In this document: one piece after another, positions 43,859 through 52,060 of the stretch
How positions within the stretch are numbered: position 1 is the stretch's first letter
Layout of the letters: each line of letters starts with the position of its first letter
DNA from: Corynebacterium tuberculostearicum
GTDB taxonomy: Bacteria > Actinomycetota > Actinomycetes > Mycobacteriales > Mycobacteriaceae
DNA: 64,000 nt
Assembly: GCF_030506365.1 (NCBI RefSeq)
Contig: NZ_CP073092.1
Span: forward strand, 868,001-932,000
Reading direction: 5' to 3'
Program-made: the position numbers and the translations under genes
Notes under the pieces: model-generated
What the model saw: only the letters and a program-made list of their open reading frames with translations
Told to the model about the DNA's origin: nothing
Databases searched by the model: none

Positions 43859-44395
43859 CTAATCTAGCTCATCCGGGTCTTGGTTCAGCCCATAGCGCAA
43901 GGCCGCAATGACCCCCGGAGCCACCTGGGGACCGCCGCGCAGCTGGATGTCATCTTCCGCGAACGGTCCGGCCGCTTCCAACTCCTCCTCGGTGGGGCGC
44001 AGCTGCAGCAACGTGGTTTCGATGCCTTCCTCGCGCAGCGCACCGGAATAAAGGCGCGCCGGGCGAGGGGAGGGGTCCTCGCTGGAGGTATCGCGGAACT
44101 TAATCTCTTGGGCCAAGATGACGCCGGCAACCTCTCGCGGCCAGGCCAGGCGGGAGACATAATCGGCCAGCTGCTCTGAACCAGGCTCAATGTTTTCGGG
44201 CACATTATCCTGCACGATGAGGGTAAGCGGTGCGGCGTCCTCTTCATCGAGCGCGGCAAGCTGATCGGCTACCAAGTGGGTGGGAACCAGCGCGAAGATG
44301 GTGGGGCGGGCGTCCCAGCCTTCGGCGTGGACGAAATCCACGGCTTCGGTCATCGCGCGGTTTAAAGCTGGCTGTGATAATTCGGGGGAACTCAT
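43859..44395 (-). CDS. PPA1309-family protein
   Basis: A 178-residue soluble acidic protein of the actinobacterial PPA1309 family, function unknown. It starts MSSPELSQPALNRAMTEAVD and contains the conserved GWDARPTIFALVPTHLV and YVSRLAWPREVAGVILAQEI segments, ending VAPGVIAALRYGLNQDPDELD. ATG 44395 is selected because AAGGA lies 5 nt upstream; the ATG two codons earlier lacks that spacing. Divergent from the UPF0182 gene. Confidence 0.75.
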   Translation of the reverse strand: MSSPELSQPALNRAMTEAVDFVHAEGWDARPTIFALVPTHLVADQLAALDEEDAAPLTLIVQDNVPENIEPGSEQLADYVSRLAWPREVAGVILAQEIKFRDTSSEDPSPRPARLYSGALREEGIETTLLQLRPTEEELEAAGPFAEDDIQLRGGPQVAPGVIAALRYGLNQDPDELD

Positions 44396-44485
44396 GAACA
44401 TCCTTATTCGTTATCTGTGTATTGCTTCCTTAAGCTGGAAGAAGTCTACAGGTTTTAAATTCGCACTAGTTGATTGGAGCTGGCG

Positions 44486-47476
44486 TTGTCCTTAGGGTCA
44501 TCCACACCAGCCGCCCCGTTGAAGCGGCCCCCGCGGGTCGCGACAATCATTGCGGCCATCATTGCCGTCCTCTTGTTCTTTGGCCCCATGCTCGTGGGCA
44601 TGTACACGGATTGGAGGTGGTTTGGTGCGATTGAATACCGGAACGTCTTCACCACCGCGATTATGGCGCGGATAGTCCTCTTTATCATCTTCGGTCTTGT
44701 GGCCGCTGCAGTGGTGTGGGCCGCCGGCTACTTTGCCTGGCGCGGGCGCCCGGATTCGCTCGACTTGGGAGACCTGAACTCGCCGGTGTATCAGTACCGC
44801 AAGTCCATTGAGAAGTCCATGGGCGTCTTCTTCAAGGTCATCCCCGCCATCGTGGGCATCATCGCCGGTTTCATCGGCCAGTCCAATTGGCGCACGGTAC
44901 TGCTCTTCCTCAACGGCCAGGAATTCGGCGAACAAGACGCCCAGTTCCACCACGACCTAGGTTTTTATGCCTTCACGTTGCCAGTTCTAAAGATGGTGGT
45001 CAGCACCCTGTCCATCTTGTTGATCCTGGCCTTCCTCATCGCGCTTTTCGGCCACTACGTGCTGGGCAGCATCCGCATTGGTAATAAAGCCGCCGGTGTG
45101 CGCGGCTCCATCTCCCACCCCGCTCGTCTGCAGCTGGCGATTACCGCCGGCCTGTGGATGGTAGTCCAGGTCATCGGCTACTGGTTGGAGCGCTATGAGC
45201 TGCTTAATACCCAGCACGACCTCTTTACCGGTGGTTCCTATACCGATATTCACGCCTACCTGCCGGCGAAGATCATCTTGATGATCATTGGCATCTTCGT
45301 GGCCGTGGCCCTGTTTATGGCCGTTGTCATCAAGGACCTGCGCATCCCCGGCCTGGCCGTGGTGCTTATGCTGCTGTCCTCGCTGGTCATTGGCCAGGCA
45401 TGGCCGCTGCTGATGGAACGCTTTTCCGTACAGCCCAACCGCCAGGCAAAGGAAGAAGAATCCATCGCCCGCAATATCGAGGCCACCCGCTATGCCTATG
45501 GGCTCACGGATGATCACGTCACCTATGAAGACAACTGGGGCGGGGATGATGTCTCCGATGACAAGGTGGCCTCTGATAACGCCACCATCAATAACCTCCG
45601 CCTGCTGGATCCGGAGATCCTTTCTCCTACCTTCACCCAGATGCAGCAGCTGAAGAACTTCTACGGCTTCCCAGAGACGCTGTCGATGGACCGCTACGAG
45701 ATCGACGGCAAGAAGCGCGACTTCGTCGTCGCCGCCCGCGAGCTGGATCCGAACGAGCTGCGAGAGAATCAGTCGGACTGGATTAACCGCCACACCGTCT
45801 ACACCCACGGCAATGGCTTCGTGGCAGCGCAGGCCAATAAGGTCGACGAGGTGGCCCGCGATGCAGGTTCTGCCCGCGGTGGTTTCCCCATCTTTACCGT
45901 GTCTGACCTACAGACTCAGGCCGGCGAGTCCGAGGGCGAAGGCGAGACCCAGGACGCAGAGAAGTCCCTTGGCATTAAGGTAGATCAGCCGCGCATCTAC
46001 TACGGCCCGGTCATTGCCGGCGCGGCCGACGGCATGGATTATGCGATTACCGGCAAGACCGGCGATAACCCAGTCGAATACGACACCGATAGCTCCACCT
46101 ACACCTATGACGGCAAGGGCGGCGTTGGCATCGGCAATATCTTTGACCGCACCATGTATGCCGCCAAGTATCGCGAGCTGAACTTCCTGCTCTCGGATCG
46201 CGTCGGCAGCGAGTCCAAGCTGCTATATGACCGCGATCCGCGCGAGCGCGTGGAAAAGGTTGCTCCGTGGCTGACCACCGATTCCGCTACCTACCCAGCC
46301 GTGGTTGATGGCCGCCTGAAGTGGATTGTGGATGGCTATACCACCTTGGAGTCCCTGCCTTACTCCCAGCGTGCCTCGCTTTCCGACGCCACCCAGGACA
46401 CCCTCAATCCCGATGGCACCACCCAGCGCTTGGTCAATGACAAGGTCGGTTATATCCGCAACTCGGTCAAGGCCACCGTCGATGCCTATGACGGCACTGT
46501 GGACCTCTACGAGTTCGACAAGAATGACCCGGTGCTCAAGGCTTGGGAGGGTGTGTTCCCGGACGTCGTTAAGCCTGAGGCTGAGATCTCCGATGAGCTG
46601 CGCGAGCACTTCCGCTATCCGGAGGATATGTTCAAGGTGCAGCGTGACCTGTTGGCGCGCTACCACGTGGATGACCCGAATGTCTTCTTCAATAACGATG
46701 CCTTCTGGTCCGTGCCGAATGACCCCACCGCGGAGGAATCCCGTCAGCTCAATCAGCCGCCGTACTACGTGATGGCCGCTGACCCGGAGACCGGCAAACC
46801 GACCTTCCAGCTGACCACCTCTTACCGTGGTCTTAACCGCGAGTTCCTGTCTGCGCACATGGCCGTATCCTCCGAACCGGAAAACTACGGCGATATCACC
46901 GTACGCGTGCTGCCCACCAATACACAGACCCAGGGCCCGAAGCAGGCACAGGATGCGATGATGTCCTCCGACCAGGTTGCCCGCGACCGCACCCTGTGGG
47001 AGGGTACCAACGACCTGCACAACGGCAACCTGCTAGCCCTGCCGGTAGGCGGCGGCGAAATCCTGTACCTCGAGCCGATCTACTCGCAGCGCAAGGACCA
47101 GGCTTCTGCCTTCCCGAAGCTGTTGCGCGTACTCGTGTCCTATAAGGGCCGCGTAGGCTATGCCCCGACCATCGGTGATGCCCTTGAGCAGGTTGGAATT
47201 GATGCCAAGGCCGCCCAGAATATTGAGGAAGTCGACGGCGATTCCGAGGACAAGGACGGCGCCAAGGATGAGGAGAACAAGAAGGAGTCTAAGGACGATA
47301 AGCCTTCGGCTCCAGCTTCCGCTCCGTCTTCTTCCGACCAGGCCGGCGCCATCGATGACATCAACAAGGCCCTGAAGGGGCTTGAAGATGCGCGCGATGG
47401 CTCCTTCGAGGAATACGGCCGCGCCCTGGATGAGCTCGACAAGGCAGTCGAGTCCTACCAGTCGACGGAGAAGTAG
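44486..47476 (+). CDS. UPF0182 large membrane protein
   Basis: A ~996-residue protein of the UPF0182 family (Rv3193c type). The first ~300 residues carry seven hydrophobic segments (for example VATIIAAIIAVLLFFGPMLVG and LAVVLMLLSSLVIGQAW); the large remainder is extracytoplasmic, with family blocks such as YGLTDDHVTYEDNW, INNLRLLDPEILSPTFTQ and TSYRGLNREFLSAHMAVSS. It ends in an acidic Lys/Glu/Ser-rich region and a short helix. The function is unknown. TTG 44486 is chosen because GGAG lies 6 nt upstream; TTG 44474 is the alternative. Confidence 0.88.
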   Translation: MSLGSSTPAAPLKRPPRVATIIAAIIAVLLFFGPMLVGMYTDWRWFGAIEYRNVFTTAIMARIVLFIIFGLVAAAVVWAAGYFAWRGRPDSLDLGDLNSPVYQYRKSIEKSMGVFFKVIPAIVGIIAGFIGQSNWRTVLLFLNGQEFGEQDAQFHHDLGFYAFTLPVLKMVVSTLSILLILAFLIALFGHYVLGSIRIGNKAAGVRGSISHPARLQLAITAGLWMVVQVIGYWLERYELLNTQHDLFTGGSYTDIHAYLPAKIILMIIGIFVAVALFMAVVIKDLRIPGLAVVLMLLSSLVIGQAWPLLMERFSVQPNRQAKEEESIARNIEATRYAYGLTDDHVTYEDNWGGDDVSDDKVASDNATINNLRLLDPEILSPTFTQMQQLKNFYGFPETLSMDRYEIDGKKRDFVVAARELDPNELRENQSDWINRHTVYTHGNGFVAAQANKVDEVARDAGSARGGFPIFTVSDLQTQAGESEGEGETQDAEKSLGIKVDQPRIYYGPVIAGAADGMDYAITGKTGDNPVEYDTDSSTYTYDGKGGVGIGNIFDRTMYAAKYRELNFLLSDRVGSESKLLYDRDPRERVEKVAPWLTTDSATYPAVVDGRLKWIVDGYTTLESLPYSQRASLSDATQDTLNPDGTTQRLVNDKVGYIRNSVKATVDAYDGTVDLYEFDKNDPVLKAWEGVFPDVVKPEAEISDELREHFRYPEDMFKVQRDLLARYHVDDPNVFFNNDAFWSVPNDPTAEESRQLNQPPYYVMAADPETGKPTFQLTTSYRGLNREFLSAHMAVSSEPENYGDITVRVLPTNTQTQGPKQAQDAMMSSDQVARDRTLWEGTNDLHNGNLLALPVGGGEILYLEPIYSQRKDQASAFPKLLRVLVSYKGRVGYAPTIGDALEQVGIDAKAAQNIEEVDGDSEDKDGAKDEENKKESKDDKPSAPASAPSSSDQAGAIDDINKALKGLEDARDGSFEEYGRALDELDKAVESYQSTEK

Positions 47477-47500
47477 TTCCGGCTTATAGTCGCAACGAAT

Positions 47501-47535
47501 AAGGCACCTGCCCAGCGGATTTGGGTAGGTGCCTT
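47501..47535 (+). terminator. terminator after the UPF0182 gene
   Basis: A 13-bp stem (47501-47513 with 47523-47535, one G-U pair), 9-nt loop, followed by a short T run. Confidence 0.75.
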
Positions 47536-47627
47536 TCCCTATGTATAGTTACATGAGTCGCCGGGACAGAGCGAATACACTTTGTGTTAACGCACTGTTC
47601 AAGCGCAGATGATGGAAGTCATCTCGA

Positions 47628-47704
47628 CGCGGGGTGGAGCAGCTCGGTAGCTCGCTGGGCTCATAACCCAGAGGTCGTAGGTTCGAATCCTGCCCCCGCT
47701 ACCA
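47628..47704 (+). tRNA. initiator tRNA-fMet (CAT)
   Basis: A full 77-nt cloverleaf ending in an encoded ACCA. The anticodon is CAT. Initiator hallmarks are present: an unpaired 1-72 position (C and T) and three consecutive G-C pairs closing the anticodon stem (GGG/CCC). T-arm GGTTCGAATCC is normal. A TACACT hexamer at 47576-47581 could be its -10. The 3' part of the gene is duplicated at 50481-50527. Confidence 0.93.
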
Positions 47705-47711
47705 ACTTCCA
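47665..47711 (+). repeat. attL-like direct repeat (3' part of tRNA-fMet)
   Basis: A 47-bp segment running from the anticodon loop through the 3' end and 7 bp beyond. It recurs at 50481-50527 with a single T-to-G change. This is the pattern left by site-specific integration into a tRNA gene that restores the gene at one end. Confidence 0.8.
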
Positions 47712-47712
47712 A

Positions 47713-47742
47713 GCCCCTACCAGTGCAAACACTGGTAGGGGC
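47713..47742 (+). terminator. terminator of tRNA-fMet
   Basis: A perfect 13-bp inverted repeat (47713-47725 with 47730-47742), 4-nt loop, followed by a T-rich tract. It lies inside the putative island, just after the left repeat. Confidence 0.8.
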
Positions 47743-47797
47743 CTTAGTTATTTTTTCTTAAGGCGCGCGCTCTGGGACTCAAAATGGGACTTTAGCG

Positions 47798-49262
47798 GGC
47801 TCTTCCGGTTTCGGGATGCGTAGCGGGGTGAAGTAGAACACGACGGGTTCAGCGGGTCACCACAACATGTAGGGGTCCCTGATGTGAAGATGAAAGTTCC
47901 TACACAACCATCTAAACCCACCAGGGACCCGTTCTGTGAAGCCTACTGGAAACCTCGTCGCCGACACTATCTGCCGTACCGCGGAAATCGGGCTTGCCAT
48001 CACCGGTGCCGCTGATGCCGGACCGCTGACCATCATTGAGGCCACGCCATTAGCCGTTATCGGCGTGTGCCCGGACTGCGGACAGTCAGGAAAGCTGCGC
48101 GACCACACCACCCGTCGACTCGTTGATCTTCCTGTTGTTGGATTTCCTACTAGGCTGCACGTAACAGTCCCTAGATTCCGGTGCACAGCCACCTCATGTA
48201 AGAGAAAGCTCTTCCAAGAATCTTTAACCTGCGCGGATGACGGCGCCAAGCTCACCCACTGGGTCACCCGCTGGATCTTGCAACGCCTTGCTATTGACCG
48301 GATGAGTGTGTCAGCTACCGCTAAAGCACTCGGTGTGGGCTGGGACCTGGTCAATAAAGTCGCACTGGACGCCTGCCGCCAGCTTGTCTACGGCGACCCC
48401 TGCCACCTAGACGGGGTTCGCGTCCTCGGAGTCGATGAACATGTATGGAAACACACCAGAAAACCAGGCCAGGCATCAAACCTGGTGACCATACTCGTTG
48501 ACCTCACCCCGCTGGTGGACGGGCGTGGGCCTGCTCGTTTGTTAGACATGCGACCGGGCAGGTCCGCAGATGTGCTCAGCGGATGGCTTAAAGAGCGCAA
48601 CCCCAGCTTCCGGGAGCAGATACAGGTGGTGACAATGGATGGGTTCACCGGTTATGCCACCGCAGTCGAGGAGCAACTACCACAGGCGGACAAAGTCATG
48701 GACCCTTTCCATGTGGTGCATCTGGCAACCGACAAGCTCACTACATGCCGACAAAGACTCCAACGCGAGACCACTGGGCGCCGCGGACGCAAAGATGACC
48801 CGCTGTATAAGCACCGGTGCACCCTGTTGACCAGGACGAACTATCTCACCGAGCGGCAAAAGCAACGCTTAGAAATGCTGTGGGCCACCGATGACGACTA
48901 CGTGGCCCTAGAAGTAACGTGGTTGCTCTACCAAGACATGATCGCAGCGTACGCGCATCCGAAGAAATCGGAAGGCAAAAAGCTCATGGAACGCATCATC
49001 CACACCCTGCGTAAAGGATTACCAAAAGGCTTAGAAGAGCTCGCCCAACTGGGATGCACCCTGTGGCGTCGACGCAAAGATGTGCTTGCCTACTTTGATA
49101 TCGGTGCCTCAAACGGCCCCGTCGAGGCAATCAACGGCAGACTCGAACACCTACGTGGCATCGCCCTAGGATTTAAAAACCTCAACCACTACATCTTGCG
49201 GTGCCTGATCCACTCCGGACAACTACAGGACAAAATCAACGCACTCTAAAACCGGAAGGGCC
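47798..49262 (+). mobile_element. ISL3-family insertion sequence, ~1465 bp
   Basis: The imperfect terminal inverted repeats begin GGCTCTTCCGGTTT (left) and, read inward, GGCCCTTCCGGTTT (right); 20 of 26 positions match. Length and ends resemble the IS31831/IS1207 group known from corynebacteria. The 8-bp flanks (47790-47797 and 49263-49270) are not identical, so no target duplication is visible. The single transposase gene is intact; its stop is 13 bp from the right end. Confidence 0.85.
47936..49249 (+). CDS. ISL3-family transposase
   Basis: A 437-residue transposase. The N-terminal zinc-finger region has CPDCG and a second Cys pair (CTATSCKRK); a helix-turn-helix (MSVSATAKALGVGWDLVNKV) follows. 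DDE-type catalytic candidates: Asp in VLGVDEHVWKH (~residue 157), Asp in QVVTMDGFTGYA (~225) and Glu in NGPVEAINGRLEHLRGIALG (~395), the C-terminal ISL3 signature. Start GTG 47936 is closely preceded by a hairpin (GGGTCCCTG at 47873-47881 with its complement at 47922-47930) that could hide the start in read-through transcripts. It appears intact. Confidence 0.92.
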   Translation: MKPTGNLVADTICRTAEIGLAITGAADAGPLTIIEATPLAVIGVCPDCGQSGKLRDHTTRRLVDLPVVGFPTRLHVTVPRFRCTATSCKRKLFQESLTCADDGAKLTHWVTRWILQRLAIDRMSVSATAKALGVGWDLVNKVALDACRQLVYGDPCHLDGVRVLGVDEHVWKHTRKPGQASNLVTILVDLTPLVDGRGPARLLDMRPGRSADVLSGWLKERNPSFREQIQVVTMDGFTGYATAVEEQLPQADKVMDPFHVVHLATDKLTTCRQRLQRETTGRRGRKDDPLYKHRCTLLTRTNYLTERQKQRLEMLWATDDDYVALEVTWLLYQDMIAAYAHPKKSEGKKLMERIIHTLRKGLPKGLEELAQLGCTLWRRRKDVLAYFDIGASNGPVEAINGRLEHLRGIALGFKNLNHYILRCLIHSGQLQDKINAL

Positions 49263-49445
49263 ACTAAACCCAGGATGCTTCAGACATTACAGGGTCCAAT
49301 AATGGGATTCCTAAGGCATTGGCAGCTATATTAATATTTCAGCGGTCTCTTTTCTAGAAGCGCACGCTGTTTCAGTCAAGAACGCGTCTCATCGAATTCG
49401 AAGGTACGCAATTAACCTTCTGTCGAATTTAAGGATTCTTTAACA

Positions 49446-50039
49446 ATGATTAAAAAGATTGCCACAGGCATTTCGGCACTTGCTCTTGTTGCTACCCTTG
49501 CGTCATGTTCATCGGAGGAAAAGCTCCAGGAAGTTGACGTTAATGGACTTACCATTTCTGCAGCTTGTGAAAAGGTTCGAGAAGCAGGCTGGAGAGTGGA
49601 TGCAGTGCAAGGGAATGAGAACGACCAAGAATCGTCTGATTGTTCCGACAGTGAACGCAAAGTAGCGGAGGCATGGTTTTCTGATGAAGATGAAACAGTG
49701 ACCTTGTACTTTGCAAACGCCCCGGTTACAACTGCCGAAGAAGCTCCCATCGATGAAACACCTGTAGAAGAAGAAACCCCCGCTGAGGATCCCACCGCTG
49801 AAGACGGTTCTCCGGAAGATTCCACTCATGGTTACCAAGCCATCTACGACGAGTATTCTGCTCGGCTTCAAAACGAATGTCCTAACCTCTCTATGACCGA
49901 ATGTGCAGAGCTCTCGAACGAAGGAATCTCCGAGATGGCGAAGTATATGTATACCGCCAAGGGTAAGGATGGTCAGTACCAGACCTATGAGGAGTGGTCG
50001 CAAAAGCTATACGACGTTTACATGTCGGTTCAGCTCTAA
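49446..50039 (+). CDS. orphan lipoprotein inside the island
   Basis: A 197-residue predicted lipoprotein with signal peptide and lipobox LASC (Cys ~21). After the Cys is a short domain VNGLTISAACEKVREAGWRV, which recalls a PASTA-like strand-helix pattern, then a Glu/Pro/Thr-rich linker and a C-terminal helical region with two Cys (QNECPNLSMTECAEL). It is more AT-rich and uses codons unlike the core genes around it, consistent with acquisition. No recognised family; it is the only intact non-IS gene in the island. Confidence 0.65.
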   Translation: MIKKIATGISALALVATLASCSSEEKLQEVDVNGLTISAACEKVREAGWRVDAVQGNENDQESSDCSDSERKVAEAWFSDEDETVTLYFANAPVTTAEEAPIDETPVEEETPAEDPTAEDGSPEDSTHGYQAIYDEYSARLQNECPNLSMTECAELSNEGISEMAKYMYTAKGKDGQYQTYEEWSQKLYDVYMSVQL

Positions 50040-50070
50040 TTAAGCACAGTGACTGACGACATCAGCCCGC

Positions 50071-50448
50071 CTAAGCGTTGCCCTTCGCGCGGTTGTGGGA
50101 CTTACACAGCAACTCGCAGTTGCTTTCGTCGGTGGCACCACCTTTCGACCACGCAGTGACGTGGTCGGCATCCATCGCAGACAGAGGCCAAATTTTAGCC
50201 TTCTTCGCGTCATGTCCGATGGCGCAGTAGGAACAGTTCGAGACCCCTTCGGCCTTAGCCTTGTCGGTCTGCTTCTTGTAAACGTGCGCAACTACACGGA
50301 TTGGACTGATGTCGACGCTATGCGGGGAGCCTTGAATCTCGGTGAAGAAAGTGGGACTCAAAACGGGACTTAAGAGTCGGTAATCTGCGGTAAAGCTCAG
50401 TAGGCGCCAGTATACTGGTACCTCTCTAATCAGCAGGTGAAAGGGCAA
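50071..50448 (-). pseudogene. HNH endonuclease, probable truncated remnant
   Basis: The C-terminal ~75 residues are a good HNH domain: CSYC (72-75), DADHVTAWSKGG (93-104), then N110, C111, C115 and H118 in NCELLCKSHNRAKGN. The first ~45 residues look unlike any HNH N-terminus and run through non-coding-like sequence next to the right att repeat, so the natural 5' end is probably lost and the start at 50448 is formal. HNH genes of this kind are common in actinobacterial phages and islands. Confidence 0.6.
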
Positions 50449-50480
50449 TAACTGCAGGTGGCTCGAACATGGGGGGTGAG

Positions 50481-50527
50481 AACCCAGAGGTCGTAGGTTC
50501 GAATCCGGCCCCCGCTACCAACTTCCA
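50481..50527 (+). repeat. attR-like direct repeat (tRNA 3' fragment)
   Basis: 46 of 47 bp match 47665-47711. The preceding bases do not form the 5' half of a tRNA, so this is a fragment, not a gene. A 10-bp hairpin with a T run (50530-50553) directly follows. Confidence 0.8.
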
Positions 50528-50529
50528 GG

Positions 50530-50553
50530 CCCTCATCGGTTCGCCGGTGAGGG
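50530..50553 (+). terminator. terminator after the attR-like fragment
   Basis: CCCTCATCGG pairs with CCGGTGAGGG (one G-U), 4-nt loop, then TCATTTTTCG. It may be the original terminator of the tRNA before the element inserted. Confidence 0.65.
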
Positions 50554-50780
50554 TCATTTTTCGTTTTCATCCTCCCGTCTTCAGTCGGCGTGGCCGCACT
50601 TATGCACAACAAGCACGTTTCTCTCTTTTGGTTCCCAAAATTCGACAGAACGTGGCTGTAATGCATGTTTTATTAAGCCGTATTGGGGGTGTGGCCCAGC
50701 AAAAAATTTTCGTGCATGCTCCCGAACTTTCTGGAACCCTAGAGGGGAGAAGATAAATCTATTTAAAGGAGTACGTAGCA

Positions 50781-51404
50781 ATGGCGAATAACCTAGGCCA
50801 CGAAGTCGACTTGGACCGCAACGAATACAAGTACCTGGCGTCTGAAGACTCCGTGTCTTCGGCAGCTAAGTCTGGCGCCTCCGCTCAGTCCGGTGCGGCT
50901 GCAGCGGGTGCAGGTGTTGCAGCGGCAGGCGCCGCGGGCGCTGCCGGCCTATCCACGCCGGTAGGCAAGCAGGCTGCAGATAATGCAGAGTCCACCGCCA
51001 GCAAGTACGAGCCGCAGAATCACGTCGTCGCTGGTGCCGACGAAGAGCATGTAGGTTCCGCCCCGCAGCAGCCAGACCTGCAGGAGAAGCTGGATGAAGA
51101 TAACTCGGACTACGCTCCAAGCCAGCACATCGTAGGCGAAGCACACGAGGAGCGTGTTGCTACTGCGCCGAACCAGGACAACGTTAACGGTCAGCAGTCC
51201 TCTGAGCGTCTGGATCAGCTAAAGGGCAAGGCATCCGAGGCTGGTAGCGCCGTCGGCGATGCGTTCCAGCGCGCTAAGGGCTTCGTGGAGGACAAGGCAC
51301 ACGAGTACCAAGAGGAGTCCACGAAGAAGGGTGGCTTCTTTGACCGAGTCAAGGGCGCTGTGCGCGATGCACGCGAGTCCATCGAGGACAAGCGCAAGAA
51401 CTAA
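50781..51404 (+). CDS. hydrophilic repeat-containing protein of unknown function
   Basis: A 207-residue highly hydrophilic protein, start ATG 50781 behind AAAGGAG. It has an acidic N-terminal part, an Ala/Gly-rich hydrophobic stretch (GAAAAGAGVAAAGAAGAAG, ~38-56), then two copies of a ~24-residue motif: YEPQNHVVAGADEEHVGSAP and YAPSQHIVGEAHEERVATAP. The C-terminal third is helical and charged (KGKASEAGSAVGDAFQRAKG), reminiscent of LEA/CsbD-type stress proteins, though no such domain can be assigned. No signal peptide. It lies just outside the island. Confidence 0.65.
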   Translation: MANNLGHEVDLDRNEYKYLASEDSVSSAAKSGASAQSGAAAAGAGVAAAGAAGAAGLSTPVGKQAADNAESTASKYEPQNHVVAGADEEHVGSAPQQPDLQEKLDEDNSDYAPSQHIVGEAHEERVATAPNQDNVNGQQSSERLDQLKGKASEAGSAVGDAFQRAKGFVEDKAHEYQEESTKKGGFFDRVKGAVRDARESIEDKRKN

Positions 51405-51470
51405 CCAGCGCTGAGATTGAGCCGCTTTCCCGGGTTCGGGGAGGCGGCTTTTGTCGTATATACAATCCTG

Positions 51471-51914
51471 CTAATCGTCTAAAGCGTGAAGATAGAGCCG
51501 GCTAATCAGCAGGCGCCTTGGCACGTCCACGAGGGGGCGCAGGCAGGGGAGGAAGGGCTCTGAGGCGGCGTCTATAAGCAAAAGCGTTCGGCCGTCGCGT
51601 AGGCGCTCCAGAGTGAAAGTCTCCTCACCTCGCTCTAGGTGTCCGGGGAGGGTGCCATAGGTAAACCCGCAGCGGCCATCCTCGCGGAAGACCTCTATTA
51701 CGCGGCAGCGGAAATCCCACGGCCCCAAGCCGAGGGTGACCTCTGCGCCGGGCTCGACTACGGGGTGGGTTGCCCGAACGCGGAATAGCCCGCTGCGTTG
51801 GATTGTCCAGCGGAAAAGACGGTGTGCGGCGGCGTCAAAGTCGGCATTGATAACCCGCGACATATGTAGCTGCGGAAAGCCAGAGGTATCGGAATAGGAC
51901 AGCGGTGTGGGCAT
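51471..51914 (-). CDS. DUF1990-family protein
   Basis: A 147-residue protein of the actinobacterial DUF1990 family: GFPQLHMSRVINADFDAAAH, GAEVTLGLGPWDFRCRVIEV and GFTYGTLPGHLERGEETFTL are the conserved blocks. The function is unknown. ATG 51914 (MPTPLSYSDTSGFP) is preferred; the frame extends upstream to 52004 but that part does not resemble the family. Confidence 0.75.
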   Translation of the reverse strand: MPTPLSYSDTSGFPQLHMSRVINADFDAAAHRLFRWTIQRSGLFRVRATHPVVEPGAEVTLGLGPWDFRCRVIEVFREDGRCGFTYGTLPGHLERGEETFTLERLRDGRTLLLIDAASEPFLPCLRPLVDVPRRLLISRLYLHALDD

Positions 51915-52060
51915 ATTCTCAATGATAGGGGAGGGGTGATCACCCCCGAAGTCTGGAAGAAATATAACGGCTTGGACACAGTCACAAGAGTTTGCTGCTT
52001 CCACAATTCTTTCGTGCCAATATCGAGCTAGCAGGATGTTGACAACGGAAAGTAGGTACC

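Larger units (their letters stand above)
47665..50527. mobile_element. remnant integrated element at tRNA-fMet
   Basis: The interval is bounded by the 47-bp direct repeats. It contains an ISL3-family IS, an orphan lipoprotein gene and a decayed HNH endonuclease gene, but no integrase, excisionase or replication gene. Base composition between 49.26 and 50.04 kb is visibly more AT-rich than the flanks. A second short repeat (GGGACTCAAAA then T or C then GGGACTT) occurs just inside both ends, at 47774-47791 and 50350-50367. Confidence 0.7.

Noticed and set aside
50440..50520. Possible second tRNA-Met gene
   Set aside because: Only the 3' 40 nt of a tRNA are present; the D-arm and 5' acceptor strand are missing, so it is an att-type fragment.
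47665..50527. Defence island or prophage
   Set aside because: No integrase, restriction-modification, toxin-antitoxin, capsid or CRISPR-like sequence was found; only an IS, a lipoprotein and an HNH remnant.
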